Of a stretch of 15,973 nt of DNA, positions 15,480 through 15,973 are shown one piece after another. The stretch is taken from contig JABGXK010000227.1 in NCBI GenBank assembly GCA_018675825.1, forward strand, positions 1-15,973, in the 5' to 3' direction. The position numbers were made by a program, and so were the translations under genes. The notes under the pieces were generated by a model. That model was not told the DNA's origin and searched no databases. It saw nothing but the letters and a program-made list of their open reading frames with translations. The stretch comes from Flavobacteriales bacterium. GTDB taxonomy: Bacteria; Bacteroidota; Bacteroidia; Flavobacteriales; BACL11. How positions within the stretch are numbered: the stretch's first letter is position 1; each line of letters begins with the position of its first letter.

Positions 15480-15973
15480 AAAAAGATTGATGTAATAATT
15501 AAAAAAAATAAAAGAGCTAATGAACAAGATTCTACCCAAAAAGAATAAAAGTAGCCTCCTCTTTTTTCATGTGATCTTTTAATGAAAAATTGAGTATAAA
15601 TACAACATAAAACAGCAGACAGCATTATTTGTGGATTTGGGGTTATTATTAAGTGTTGAAACAACTCAAGTGTCAAATATAAACAGAGCATTATTAATGA
15701 TATTTTTTTTGATATTTCAACGCCAAATAAAATTGGTATTGTTTTTAATTTTAAAATATCAAGTTGAATATCTCTAATGTCAAAAGGAATTGTTATAGCA
15801 ATAATAAAAAAAAATCTTGAAAGTAATGATAGAATAACATCAATACTAATTTCTGAATTTTCTTCTACAATAACTGGCAATAAAACAGTAGATAAACTCC
15901 AAGAAAAAGCAATTAAATATACTTTTATATATGGAATATTTCGTAAAAATAATGGGTACATAAAAGACAAGAA
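15476..15973 (-). CDS. UbiA-family membrane prenyltransferase, 5' part cut by window edge
   Basis: The last 165 or so residues of an integral membrane protein; the frame continues open to the right edge, so the true start is outside (a TTG at 15970 lies inside the open frame and is not a convincing start). The visible part has about five hydrophobic segments. Between them is IPFDIRDIQLDILKLKTIPILFG, close to the second aspartate-rich motif (DxxxD type) of UbiA prenyltransferases, which binds the Mg-diphosphate of the isoprenoid donor. The first aspartate motif would lie in the missing half. UbiA enzymes make quinone, haem and related lipids; this branch's acceptor cannot be read from the fragment. 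It ends 39 bases before tryptophan dioxygenase on the same strand, so read-through into the kynurenine operon is possible. Confidence 0.75.
   Translation of the reverse strand, partial: FLSFMYPLFLRNIPYIKVYLIAFSWSLSTVLLPVIVEENSEISIDVILSLLSRFFFIIAITIPFDIRDIQLDILKLKTIPILFGVEISKKISLIMLCLYLTLELFQHLIITPNPQIMLSAVLCCIYTQFFIKRSHEKRGGYFYSFWVESCSLALLFFLIITSIFL

Noticed and set aside
15476..15970. TTG at 15970 as the true start of the UbiA-family protein
   Set aside because: The frame stays open to the window edge and the first aspartate-rich motif of the family is missing, so the gene must begin further right.
1..15973. CRISPR arrays, tRNA/rRNA genes, insertion sequences, prophage or defence genes
   Set aside because: No regular repeat-spacer pattern, no tRNA-like cloverleaf, no transposase or phage-like frames were seen; nearly all bases are taken up by metabolic or envelope genes.

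Overview
The window is a dense, AT-rich stretch in which every gene lies on the minus strand, so transcription runs from high to low coordinates. A marine-type Bacteroidota (Flavobacteriia-like) source is likely. The support is the very low GC content, near-absence of Shine-Dalgarno sequences, upstream boxes of the form TAnnTTTG (the Bacteroidota -7 element), several short lipoprotein or signal-peptide proteins, and a DUF4197 protein. This is an inference from style and gene content; there is no rRNA or other marker gene here.

Right part (15436 down to 6756): nine tightly packed genes encode an oxidative tryptophan (kynurenine) catabolic operon. In transcription order they are tryptophan 2,3-dioxygenase, a divergent short-chain dehydrogenase (SDR), 2-aminomuconate-semialdehyde dehydrogenase, a RidA-type 2-aminomuconate deaminase, 3-hydroxyanthranilate 3,4-dioxygenase, ACMS decarboxylase, a cyclase-family probable kynurenine formamidase, kynureninase and kynurenine 3-monooxygenase. 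Eight of the nine assign to consecutive reactions: Trp -> N-formylkynurenine -> kynurenine -> 3-hydroxykynurenine -> 3-hydroxyanthranilate -> ACMS -> 2-aminomuconate semialdehyde -> 2-aminomuconate -> deaminated 2-oxohexenedioate. The SDR has no textbook step and lacks the usual Tyr/Lys catalytic pair, which makes it the most interesting unknown. ACMS decarboxylase steers the ring-cleavage product away from quinolinate/NAD and towards catabolism. Upstream of the operon is the 3' part of a UbiA-family membrane prenyltransferase, cut by the window edge.

Boundary (6628-6757): the end of the operon carries three related AT-rich arms that can form two mutually exclusive hairpins. One is followed by a T-run on the transcribed strand and looks like an intrinsic terminator. 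A TAnnTTTG box precedes the next gene.

Left part (6627 down to 1): a second co-directional run of six genes. They are an exported MORN-repeat protein, an exported DUF4197 protein, a lipoprotein class-I amidotransferase-like peptidase (PuuD/C26 type), cofactor-independent phosphoglycerate mutase, an M20 dipeptidase, and a DUF255 thioredoxin-domain (YyaL/SPATA20-type) protein that probably starts at TTG with a lipoprotein signal and runs off the left edge. Apart from glycolysis (phosphoglycerate mutase) and a possible peptide-scavenging theme (amidotransferase-like peptidase plus dipeptidase), these genes show no obvious joint pathway.

No tRNA, rRNA, CRISPR array, insertion sequence or transcription regulator was seen. 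No gap between genes exceeds about 130 bases.
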